From the NCBI GenBank assembly GCA_963576565.1, contig OY755046.1, forward strand, positions 68,353,719 to 68,417,718: a DNA stretch of 64,000 nt, in the 5' to 3' direction. This stretch comes from Aspidapion aeneum. Its lineage: Eukaryota; Arthropoda; Insecta; Coleoptera; Brentidae. A model generated the notes under the pieces. It was not told the DNA's origin and ran no database searches. It saw only the letters and a program-made list of their open reading frames with translations. Shown piece after piece: positions 55,881 to 64,000 of the stretch. Position 1 is the stretch's first letter, and every line of letters begins with the position of its first letter. The translations under genes and the position numbers were made by a program.

Positions 55881-55980
55881 CACTACAGTGCCCCCAGATA
55901 AAATACCATAAAATACGACACCATGAGGGCTTAGGTCCCCCTAAGACATATTTCTGCGACACTGTTTACTAAACTGTATA

Positions 55981-56587
55981 CAGTGAAACCTCCTATAAGC
56001 GGACACTCACGGTTCCGTCCATTTTGTCCGGTTATTGGAGGTGTCCGCTTATAAGAGGGAACTGCAAAATTTTAATATATATTTATTAAGAATTTCCGCT
56101 GCTTGAGTTTTTCCGATATTAAATTTTTCAGCGATCTTTCGCGCTGATAGATGTTCCTTCTCCGCAACGGTAATTACTTTTTTTCACGAAAACTAAGAAG
56201 TTTTTTACTAGGCGCCATTACAAAGAGATCTATTACTACCCAACTGAACAATAAAAATAAAGCACAGCAGTCCCGCCGAATAAAATATGTTGCAAATACG
56301 ATAGAAGTATTTAGTCTCCGCATTAAAACGGAAAGAGGTAATTCCCCGGCTGCAGAGTGCGTTGTTGCCAACATACTACATAATATTCGCAGAGGTTCGC
56401 GTCCGGTTAAGGGAGGTTTCAGATTTTTTTAACCAAAAAAAATTGTCCGCGTCCGGTTATTAGAGTGTCCAGTTATAGGAGTGAATTTTACATGTAAAGA
56501 ATTAGGGAAAAGCTTGGTTCCAACAAATTTGTCCGCCTAAAGGGAGTGTCCGCTTTATAGATGTGTCCGCAGGGAGAGGTTTCACTG
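55981..56587 (-). mobile_element. Tigger/pogo-like deletion derivative, copy 2
   Basis: CAGTGAAACCTCCTATAAGC to AGAGGTTTCACTG with TA on both sides (55979-55980, 56588-56589). The minus strand carries the MAPSKKLLSFREKK start of the transposase (ATG near 56216), but a stop follows at once; the HTH codons EKEHLSARKIAEKFNI continue in another frame. No catalytic region. Confidence 0.92.
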
Positions 56588-56589
56588 TA

Positions 56590-56899
56590 TTTCTTTCTGA
56601 ATTTTGCCCTCGCACGCATTTATATTTGTTTTTTTTGTTTTCAGATCGAGAGCAATAGATGGTCCTTTGCAAAAGAAAGTTCTTCAACTAACTTCATAGA
56701 TCTTTTCTTCGTACCATGTTGAGTGCATACACGTGTCAATTAGGGTCTGGACTGGAGTGTTCCTTCTTCGGGCGATCTTCAAATAGTTTGCGGTTCATTT
56801 TACTGATCAGTGACGATACCTAGAGTCCTTAAAGTTTTTTACGGTTGAAAGGAGAGAGATAAAAGAGATTTTTGAGGTGAGTTCTCGAGATACATAATA
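56590..56899. other. No feature recognised
   Basis: Nothing identified on either strand. Confidence 0.35.
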
Positions 56900-57540
56900 A
56901 TTTAATCATAACAAAAACATTTCATGTCAAAAAAGCCAAGTACGTGAGAATAATATTCCGTTGAAAGAATTTTAGATAAAAGTAAAGCCAAGTTCTAAAA
57001 TTACAAATTTCAAAATGAAAGGTTCTTACTGGTTTGGAAATGTTTTTTAAACTTTGCTATTACAGCTAAACTTCTTTATGTTTAATTTAGCACTGTACCT
57101 AAGTGTTATTTGCAGCCGTAATAGCCAAGTTTACAAAAACATTTACAAACTAGTATATTTTAAAATTTATATTTAAGAACTTGGCCTTATTTTTATCCAA
57201 AATTCTTTTAACGGAATATTGGTCATAATTACAATCAGTCTGCCAAATTTCATCTTTGTAGCATGTCTGGAAGTACAGTAGAATTTTGATGATCTATACA
57301 TGAGTGAGTGAGTGGCAATTTCGACGTTTTTTGAAATTTCGTAACTACTTTACTACTTTATGGAAGTCCATTAAACTTGGAGAGGTTGATAACTCTATGA
57401 AGATCTACGACTGTGCAAAGTTTGAGTTTCGTAGCTCATTCCAAAGTAGAGTTTTAGATAGGTCAAATATGGGCTGAAATGTTTCAAGAAACGATGGTAA
57501 AGCAGTTTACGATGCGAACTTGGCAGGGCACCTCAGATAT
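56900..57540 (+). repeat. Dispersed repeat family R, copy 4 (uninterrupted at the hAT site)
   Basis: It matches copy 2 on both sides of the hAT insertion: CTATTACAGCTAAACTTCTT at 57056 is the empty site. It then carries AATTTCATCTTTGTAGCATG, CAGTAGAATTTTGATGAT and ATGGGCTGAAATGTTTC. Confidence 0.8.
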
Positions 57541-58296
57541 TTGTGTTATAACAAAAAACTTCGTAGGAACTTTCGTACCTATTTGTACGAAGGCAGTACT
57601 TACCAAGAACCTAAAACCCAGAACAGCGTGGTGCAATGTTACTACCCGGAATCTGTCATATCTTGTTTCATAATGCCCTATTGTTTAAAATTTAAAATGG
57701 TAAATAGTATGTAAAAGACGCATTTTTAAACGGACCCCCCGCTAATGATGCCCAGATCCTTCAATATGGTCCAGTGGTGTACAAGAAATTTCCTACATAT
57801 AATTTGTATCAAAAGATGTCAAACTTAAATCAATTACATATTAAAAATAGCTTATAGAATTTTTTAGATATTTTCCACATAATTCATGAATAAAAACAAA
57901 AAATGGCATTAAATACGACATCATTGGGTCTCGCCCCCGCCCCCCGAAGACAAAATTAATTACCACCTTACCCCCCAAAAATCTGCGCTTGATTGATACG
58001 TCTCTGTTATTATTTCCTGGGCGGCAGAAACGGAAAACTGTACCTACAGACACGGAGACACACTTACATACATACATTTTAAGATGCTGCATGATAATGT
58101 CAACCCAACCAGGGAGACAGGTTTTAATGCGCTTACAAAATATGATTTTTAAATGAGCCAACATAATATATTAATAATTTAATAATAAAGAATTTGTGAT
58201 GTAGAAAAGTCTTCCAAAACAAGAGTCTTTCTTGTCCTGTTTTAAGACTGTCAACTATTCACAATTAAATTAAATGGCCATCTTAAGAGTTTTTAA
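57541..58296. other. Mostly unassigned, with a hAT-like MITE fragment
   Basis: At about 57860-57960, TTTAGATATTTTCCACATAA and GACATCATTGGGTCTCGCCC resemble the body of the MITE at 43891. Its ends are not clear. No gene seen. Confidence 0.4.
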
Positions 58297-58447
58297 GGGA
58301 CTGTCCTTAAATTACGTAACGCTCTAGGGGGGGAGGGGGGGTTTGGCCTTGCGTTATACTTGATGTTTTTTTAATGTGTTTTTTCTTGAAAATGCGGGGG
58401 GGTCAAAAATTCTGAATTTTTGCGTTACGTAATTTAAGGACATTCCC
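58297..58447. mobile_element. MITE with 26-bp inverted termini (151 bp)
   Basis: GGGACTGTCCTTAAATTACG then TAACGC at the left and GCGTTACGTAATTTAAGGAC then ATTCCC at the right, two mismatches in 26 bp. The centre has G-runs. The target duplication is unclear. Confidence 0.85.
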
Positions 58448-58450
58448 CAA

Positions 58451-59455
58451 TTGATAGTTACTTTCAACCCTATATATATTAAGCTTACATCACCAAAAGA
58501 AATATTAACAGAAATCAAAAATATTAATTCGAAAAAAGCCCCAGGGTATGAACAACTCCCCAGAAAAGCTATCGTAAAACTATGCAACCTAATTAATGCG
58601 TCTTTTAGGCTTAGGTATGTACCTAAACTGTGGAAAGTTGCAGAAGTTATCATGATTCCAAAACCGGGAAAACCACTCCATGACGTGTCATCTTACAGGC
58701 CAATATCTTTGCTGCCAATTATATCCAAGCTCTATGAAAAATTATTGCTTAAAAGAATAAAACCCATCATAGAAAGACAAGAAATTATTCCTTCTCATCA
58801 ATTTGGTTTTCGAGACAAGCATTCCACGATAGATCAAGTACACAGAATTACTAATATAATAGAAAAAGCACTAGAAGAGGAAAAAGTTTGTTCTGCAGTT
58901 TTTCTAGATGTAGCACAAGCATTTGACAAAGTGTGGCATGAAGGCCTTAAATTTAAACTAAAACGGTTTCTGCCAAAACAATATTCGGATATTTTGGAAT
59001 CATACATATCTGATAGACATTTTAGAGTAAAACAGGAAGGCTCATACTCAAATTTAAGAAAAAATCAAGCAGGCGTGCCCCAGGGTAGCGTACTAGGCCC
59101 ATATCTATACTTATTATTCACTTGTGATATCCCAAAGCCAGAAAATTGCCACTTAGCAACATTTGCCGATGATACTGGTTTATTGACGGTAGAAAAATCT
59201 ATTGAAAAATGCATAGAAAAACTTCAGGATGCAGTCACCCTAGTTCACAGTTGGACCACAAAGTGGCGAATAAAATTAAATGCAACCAAATCAATTCATG
59301 TTGATTTTACAAACAAAAATATAAATCACATACAAATTACAATTAACAACATTCCCGTACCATATTCAAATCAGGCAAAATATCTAGGTATGACACTTGA
59401 TGCCAAATTGCGCTGGAAAGCACATGTTAAGAAAAAAAAGAAGAACTTGAGATAA
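58451..59455 (+). CDS. Jockey-like reverse transcriptase, N-terminally truncated
   Basis: An open frame of 334 codons covers most of the reverse transcriptase: NSKKAPGYEQLPRKAIVKL (start block), KVAEVIMIPKPGKP, SYRPISLLPIISKLYEKLLL, HQFGFRDKHSTIDQVHRI, motif A VFLDVAQAFDKVWHEGL, motif B AGVPQGSVLGPYLYLLF, motif C ATFADDTGLL with both catalytic Asp, motif D WRIKLNATKSIHVDF and AKYLGMTLDAKLRWKAH. The pattern FLDVAQAFDKVWHxGL with AGVPQGSVLGP is typical of the jockey group. All catalytic residues are present, but the frame shifts in an A-rich run near 59440, cutting off the C-terminus, and the endonuclease is missing. The annotated ATG is only the first in frame, not a true start. Confidence 0.9.
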   Translation: MIVTFNPIYIKLTSPKEILTEIKNINSKKAPGYEQLPRKAIVKLCNLINASFRLRYVPKLWKVAEVIMIPKPGKPLHDVSSYRPISLLPIISKLYEKLLLKRIKPIIERQEIIPSHQFGFRDKHSTIDQVHRITNIIEKALEEEKVCSAVFLDVAQAFDKVWHEGLKFKLKRFLPKQYSDILESYISDRHFRVKQEGSYSNLRKNQAGVPQGSVLGPYLYLLFTCDIPKPENCHLATFADDTGLLTVEKSIEKCIEKLQDAVTLVHSWTTKWRIKLNATKSIHVDFTNKNINHIQITINNIPVPYSNQAKYLGMTLDAKLRWKAHVKKKKKNLR

Positions 59456-59457
59456 GG

Positions 59458-59823
59458 TATAGAAAAATGAACTGGCTAATTGGAAGGAAGTCCAATTTAA
59501 CAATTCATAATAAGTTACTGCTTTATAGACAAATACTGAAACCAGTATGGACATATGGTATTCAACTATGGGGTTGTGCTAAAGAGAGTAACATTCTAGT
59601 TGTACAGAGATTTCAAAATAAAGTATTAAGAAACATTGTGAATGCACCTTGGTACGTTCGAAATAGTAACCTTCATCGAGATCTAAAAATCTAAACTGTA
59701 GCAGAGACTATAAAAAAGTACGCAAAAAGTCATAAAGATAGACTCCATCGGCATGTGAATGTGGAAGCAATTCAGCTTCTAGACAATACTATGCTAGGTC
59801 GAAGACTAAAAAGAGTGAAGTAA
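59458..59823 (+). pseudogene. C-terminal part of the jockey-like polyprotein, frame-shifted
   Basis: In the next frame: MNWLIGRKSNLTIHNKLLLY, QILKPVWTYGIQLWGCAKES, QRFQNKVLRNIVNAPWYVRN and NLHRDLKI, a stop at about 59692, then in frame TVAETIKKYAKSHKDRLHRH and RRLKRVK to a natural TAA at 59821. WTYGIQLWGCA and APWYVRN are standard jockey C-terminal motifs. One frameshift and one stop separate this from a continuous frame. Confidence 0.85.
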
Positions 59824-59997
59824 ACTAAGTGAATTACACATAAAACAAAATAATGCTATAAACACAACACAATTGTGAGTTACAGACTAAACAAAGTTAA
59901 ATTAAGTTAAAATAAAATTGCTAATTAGTCTTACTGACTAGATTGTAATATAATAAACAGTGTGTTAGACAAATAAAAAAAAAACTTTCAGCCTTTC

Positions 59998-60278
59998 TGC
60001 ATTGGACCAAGTAATTGTAGCTAATGATAAAGAAGACATGGAGTATATGATGAGAAAGTTATCGGAAGAATACCAAAAATGGGGGTTAACAGTGAACGTG
60101 GACAAGACACAGTACTTACGTATTGGAAATGAATCAAGTGAGTTGGAACTAGACAATGGACAAACAATATATCCATGCAAGGAGTATGTATATTTCGGTG
60201 TCACATTTGATAAGACAGGAACAGACTGAAAAGAACTGGAAAAGCAGAAGGATAAAAAAGAATGTAAAATTTAACATG
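59998..60278 (+). pseudogene. NLR-B retrotransposon fragment around RT motifs C and D
   Basis: It reads LDQVIVANDKEDMEYMMRKL, SEEYQKWGLTVNVDKTQYLR and NGQTIYPCKEYVYFGVTFDK, then frame breaks and KNVKFN. The start of motif C (FADD) is damaged to A-L-D. It ends at the Tigger insertion at 60279. The part 60085-60235 is the intact equivalent of the MITE-split copy at 43792. Confidence 0.85.
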
Positions 60279-60835
60279 CAGTGAACCTCCTATAAGCGGA
60301 CACTAACGGTTTCGTCGAATTTGTCCGCTTATTGGAGGTGTCCGCTGATGAGAGAGAACTGCGAAATTTTAATATATATTTATTAACAATTTCCTCTGCT
60401 TGAGTTTTTCCGATATTAAATTTTTCAGCGATCTTTCGTGCTGATAGATTTTCCTTCTCTGAAACGTTAACAACTTCCATTTTTTCACGTAAGCTAAGAA
60501 ATTTTTTACAAGGCGCCATTTCAATGAGGTCTATTACTACCCAACTGAACAATAAAAATAAAACACAGCATTCCCGCCGAATAAAATATGTTATAAATAC
60601 GGCAGAAGTATTTAGTCTCCGCATTAAAACGGAAAGAAGTAATTCCCCGGCTACAGAGTGCATTGTTGCCAACATACTACATAATATTTATGCCCCGCGT
60701 CCAATTATTAGAGTGTCCGGTTAGAGTAGTAAATTTAACATGTAAAGAAATAGGGAAAAGCTTGGTTGCAACAAATTTGTCCGCCTAAAGGAAGTGTCCG
60801 CTTAATAGAGGTGTCCGCAAGGAGGGGTTTCACTG
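60279..60835 (-). mobile_element. Tigger/pogo-like deletion derivative, copy 3
   Basis: CAGTGAACCTCCTATAAGCG to GGGGTTTCACTG; TA follows at 60836-60837, and TG (a changed TA) precedes. It interrupts an NLR-B copy at AACATA. Confidence 0.9.
60373..60519 (-). pseudogene. Tigger-like transposase N-terminus (HTH), intact stub
   Basis: From the ATG at 60519 the minus strand reads MAPCKKFLSLREKMEVVNVS, EKENLSARKIAEKFNIGKTQ and AEEIVNKYI, the helix-turn-helix region complete and in one frame. The downstream catalytic region is absent and the frame continues into the right terminus. Of the copies at 55981 and 60279, this one keeps the HTH open; copy 1 at 18562 does as well. Confidence 0.85.
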
Positions 60836-60837
60836 TA

Positions 60838-61140
60838 TATAATATTTTAAATAATTTTTAATGCTTTTTAGGCATCAACAAATTATATTTGAAATATAAT
60901 GCTAAGATTAAAGGAGGACGGAATAATTTTTCATCAGCAAACCCACTAATAAATTTAAATAAATTTGTAGCGCTGATTTCTTAGACACCATAAATCTCGA
61001 GATATATACGCCAACACATATTTGCCACCTTAATAAAACAAAAATACACAAAGAACCAAGTATACAGGGTGTACTAAGTACCAAAAAATATTTGTTAAAA
61101 ATTCAAATTAAAAAAGTTACTCAAAAATCTTAAATATATT
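60838..61140. other. Mostly unassigned; mariner-like end
   Basis: TATACAGGGTGTACTAAG at 61061 looks like a mariner-like terminus; the inverted ACACCCTGTAA at 62566-62577 could be its partner, with the NLR-C copy inserted between. Confidence 0.35.
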
Positions 61141-61970
61141 ATCGGTTTCACAACGTTCTACGTCTTCCGATACCCAATCTCCACTCGTTTCTGTTTGCCC
61201 ATAATTCATCATCTAGGCTTCTTATTCTTATTTCACTGTCTATTCCTTCTCTCCAGCTTCTCCTTGGCCGTCCTCGTTTTCTTCGGCCAGTTGGTTTCCA
61301 TTGTAGTATTTGTTTAGGTAGTCTTTCATCATTCATTCTTTGTACATGTCCGTACCACACTAGTAGTTTTATTCTTATATCATCCACTAAAGTACGTTCA
61401 CCCACTGTCATAATTTCTCTTATTCTTTGATTTGTAACTCTTTCTCTTTTTGATTTCCCTGCTGCTCTTCTCCAATAGTCCATCTCCCTAGCGGAAAACA
61501 TTTTTTGTGTTCTATCCTTGATTGCCCATACTTCTGAGCCGTATGTAATAATACTTTTTACAATGGTGTTTAATATAAGCTTTTTGTTATGTTTTGATAT
61601 ACTTTGGTCCCAAATTATTCCATTTAATAAAGTTATTGCTTTTCTTCCTTGTACGTTTCGATCTTTTATAGCTTTGTCTAGTGTTCCGTCAGCTGTAATT
61701 TTTAGACCTAAGTATTTATACTCATCACAGGATTGAATTCGCTGCCCGGTATTTAAGATTAGATCCTGTTTCATTCCACCGATACACATATACTCTGTCT
61801 TATTGAGATTAACCTCTAGTCCCCACTTATTGTACTCTTCTATTAGTTTTCGTGTCATATATTCGAGGTCGTCATAATCCTGAGCCACTACTATCTGATC
61901 ATCGGCGAAACATAAAGTATACAAGGTGGTTTCGTCCAACGGAATTCTAATGTTTTGGCATTTTCTCTTC
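61141..61970 (-). pseudogene. NLR-C non-LTR retrotransposon copy 3
   Basis: The minus strand is open from KRKCQNIRIPLDETTLYTLC (just upstream of motif C) through FADDQIVVAQDYDDLEYM, KWGLEVNLNKTEYM, ITYGSEVWAIKDRTQKM, LLVWYGHVQRMNDERLP, GRRKRGRPRRSWREGIDSEI to GIGRRRTL. 5'-truncated at about 61968 inside the RT domain, so motifs A and B are missing. The frame upstream of this point (to 62200) is unrelated flanking sequence that happens to be open; no fusion protein is supported. Confidence 0.9.
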
Positions 61971-63326
61971 TTACACAATCCAATGATTAATTCAGTTTGA
62001 ACAGCGACATTGATTGATTGATTGATTGATACGATCCTTGGTCCAATTGATGTGAGATTTCCAAGACATAGATAACTTTTACTTCCTTTCGAAGGGTACT
62101 TGTGGTTTTTGCCTAAAATTACATAGAAAAAACTTTTTTTTAGTCTTTTTTTTAAACATGAAAAAAAGGCATTAAATGATTTTGTGGGAAAAGTCGCCAA
62201 AACGCGTAAACTGACAACTGGATTAAAGTTTTTGAATACACCACTTATACAGGGGGGCGCTTCAAACTCCCAGCGTGTGCAAAGCGCGCATGATTTTTGC
62301 CAAAATGATCAGGGGATCAAAAAGAAAATAACTTTCAACAAAGAGAGAAATTATCACCTGATCGGAATTTTTCCCAAGCAAGGAGTTTCTTTTTTAAAGG
62401 TTTGGCTAAAAAGCCCAAAAATATCAAAACAAATTTTAAGGTTAGGTTTTCCCAAAAATTCAAATAAAAACATAAACAAAAAGTAACTGGCAGCTCTAAA
62501 CAGGTGATCAGATTTAAATAAAATTTTAGGGAGTTGCTCTAGTTTTAGCTGATACTGTAAATGGACACCCTGTAATATTTTTTATTGTTAAGACATTTTT
62601 TTGTGAATGAAACCATAAAAGTAGACACGGTTAAGACAAAAAAGGAAATGTGTAACTGGAATTTAGTGCATCTTAAAATAGAATTCAAAATTAAGACACC
62701 ATCAGGCTCAGGTATATCTGATTCCTCAACTTATGGTGCAGAAAAAATGTTCTGACAAAAAAAACAGGATATTTTTTACGTAGAAGAGTTGTTTTTACAA
62801 AAGTTGACTTTGCTATTTAAGAACAGTGGAAAAAGAAATCCAAGAATTTTGAAAACATGAAAAGAATTATTATTTTTTCCTTTAAAACCTAGGGGGCTCG
62901 CTCCCCGCAAAATAAGATTTTGTTAGATATTTTCCACATATTTCGTAAAAAAGTAAAGTAAATAGTAAATTGGAAAGAAATATGTAGTTATTACATATTA
63001 AAATATTAGAAAGCAAATTAAAAAAATTAAAGAAAACATAAAAAATCAACTCACAATTATAACATGTTGTTTAACTTGTACCCATGTGGTACAATTAATA
63101 TATATTTTTTAATTTATTACTTTTATCTTTTACATTACTATAATTATAAATAAAAAAATTATTAATGAGTGCGGTGACCGTTAATGAAACATAAAAAATG
63201 TCATATTTTGACTAATTAATAACCACATTAAATAATTTAAACAATACAGTGCTTATTTAAACATATTTTCTTAAACGCAGCTGCAGGGCAACTACCTACA
63301 GAGTTTCTTTTATACAAATGGTACTT
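61971..63326. other. Mostly unassigned
   Basis: A short TTGA/TGAT run lies at 62011-62030. A hAT-like MITE fragment (GATATTTTCCACATATTTCG) lies near 62925-62946. A plus-strand open frame at 62184-62486 has lysine-rich, low-information composition and no recognisable domain, so I do not call it a gene. Confidence 0.35.
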
Positions 63327-63630
63327 GATGATGATGATGATGATGATTCATATGTGAATGGGCCTTACAGGCCACCAGCTGGTCTATTGTGGCTCACTTT
63401 TGAGTGGTTTCTCACCACTTATGCCTAATCCTCCAAAAACGCCGGCTATCAGTTTGGGTGAGACACTGTTCAGATCTTCTGAGTCAATCTGAGGTTTACC
63501 GAAAGTGTTCTGACGAAAACGTGCAATAGCCGGACATTCGCACAGTACATGTCTGACTGTTTCATCATCCTCTATACAGAGTTTTCATTTGGTCTCTTCT
63601 GTTCGCAGCCCACGAGAAAGACCGGCCCGG
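63327..63630 (-). pseudogene. I/R1-type non-LTR retrotransposon C-terminus
   Basis: The minus strand reads LSRGLRTEETK, a TGA where Trp is expected, KLCIEDDETVRHVLCECPAI, ARFRQNTFGKPQIDSEDLNS and VSPKLIAGVFGGLGISGEKP, ending at a TAG (63384-63386). The C...ETVRHVLCECPA block is the zinc-knuckle-like C-terminus downstream of RNase H in I/R1-type elements, though a few other groups share it. The 3' end has ATC triplets (GATGAT run at 63328-63348 on the plus strand). Strongly 5'-truncated near 63630. Confidence 0.8.
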
Positions 63631-63905
63631 GCGCGGAAATATCACGTGACCGTAGGAGGCTCACAAAACATGTGTGTTTTTAGTTTTGGTATGTTTGTTT
63701 ACGTCGATTTTTTTTTAATTCGGGCACGAATTTTATGTGAATTTTATCAAAGTTATTAAAATAACGCAGCCCAAACAAAAAGACTGTAGTGGGCTGCGTT
63801 AAAATAATTAATGGCTAATGAGTAAATTATAAAGAAAATACCTATAAGATAAACAATGCCGCGAACGTGTTGTTCCCTGTCGGTCCAACTATAAAACTGA
63901 AACCT
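63631..63905. other. Unassigned, with a hairpin at 63763-63802
   Basis: AACGCAGCCCA and TGGGCTGCGTT, 18 bases apart, form a stem that extends with AT pairs (TTAAAAT on each side). MPRTCCSLS-like codons at 63857 recall the start of a THAP domain but the frame stops after 12 codons. Confidence 0.4.
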
Positions 63906-64000
63906 AATGTGTTGCAAACGGGAAAGAAGTGGTAAAAGATAAGATCTTGGATAAGATTGATCAAGTAATAGACATCCTTAGTGACATTTTCGATAGTGAG
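63906..64000 (+). other. Short open frame running off the window
   Basis: After a stop near 63905 the frame reads CVANGKEVVKDKILDKIDQV and IDILSDIFDSE to the last base. It has the look of a coiled-coil-like segment, but 31 codons without a recognisable start or acceptor are weak evidence. Confidence 0.2.

Larger units (their letters stand above)
58448..59990 (+). mobile_element. Jockey-like non-LTR retrotransposon, 5'-truncated
   Basis: It runs from the reverse transcriptase domain to an AATAAAAAAAAAA tail near 59976-59987. The coding part is nearly continuous (next two entries). The 5' end abuts the MITE at 58297 and lacks ORF1 and the endonuclease. Confidence 0.88.

Noticed and set aside
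61971..62200. N-terminal extension of the NLR-C frame at 61148-62200 as a fusion protein
   Set aside because: The NLR-C similarity stops at about 61968; upstream codons match nothing and reflect chance openness at a truncation border.
62184..62486. Plus-strand 100-residue frame
   Set aside because: Lysine- and asparagine-rich, no motif, no splice or promoter context; expected by chance in AT-rich DNA.

Overview
This window looks like a stretch of repeat-dominated, AT-rich eukaryotic nuclear DNA, most likely from an arthropod and probably an insect. The mix of RTE-like and jockey-like non-LTR retrotransposons, hAT, Tigger/pogo-like and other short inverted-repeat elements, plus long simple repeats, resembles large insect genomes such as those of beetles; the species guess is inference only. 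I see no prokaryotic feature, no rRNA or tRNA gene, no CRISPR array and no recognisable host gene. The only candidate host-like coding material is a pair of phase-compatible exons on the minus strand at 12165-12558, encoding a protein I cannot name.

Layout. 1-6.8 kb: a Tigger tail, a hAT-like MITE, a dispersed repeat (called family R here), an inverted-repeat element and broken non-LTR fragments. 7.2-8.4 kb: an 88-bp tandem repeat followed directly by a satellite built as 150-bp half-units in 300-bp dimers. 9.3-11.4 kb: a mariner-like shell holding a 1.2-kb element with CCC...GGG ends. 12.2-12.6 kb: the unknown exon pair. 13.6-17.1 kb: a hAT (ZMYM1-like) transposase pseudogene split by a 2.9-kb element with 8-bp target duplication, itself holding an 847-bp element. 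18.3-23.2 kb: a Tigger copy abutting eight tandem units of about 560 bp. 23.5-24.6 kb: a hAT element with a transposase C-terminus, inserted in family R and holding a nested MITE. 25.7-26.2 kb: a hairpin-ended MITE rich in CTGT repeats. 28.2-38.6 kb: about 100 copies of a 103-bp satellite lying inside an RTE-like copy. 39.5-47.4 kb: RTE-like and other non-LTR copies interrupted by hAT-like MITEs and CCC-ended elements. 47.7-51.5 kb: a jockey-like fragment split by the hairpin MITE, then two more copies in tandem, one with a 660-bp (CTGTATGT)n expansion. 52.3-62 kb: two of the three copies of a third non-LTR family, MITEs, two Tigger copies and the best-preserved jockey-like reverse transcriptase. 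63.4-63.6 kb: an I/R1-type zinc-knuckle tail.

How it fits together. The window is a record of nested insertion. Several insertions can be proven from the sequence because the target is itself a repeat with an uninterrupted paralogue nearby. The most notable structure is the 103-bp satellite: its unit is the terminal part of the hairpin MITE present at 25.7, 48.1 and 49.5 kb, so a transposon tip appears to have been amplified into a 10-kb satellite with higher-order periodicity. A second recurring theme is a set of four elements with CCC...GGG ends and 2-bp target duplications (TT, AT, CT, TA). Local family names used below: NLR-A (RTE-like, tail of GATA units), NLR-B (tail of AGT units), NLR-C (C-terminus GRRKRGRPRRSW), family R (dispersed repeat), CTGT-MITE (hairpin-ended MITE).
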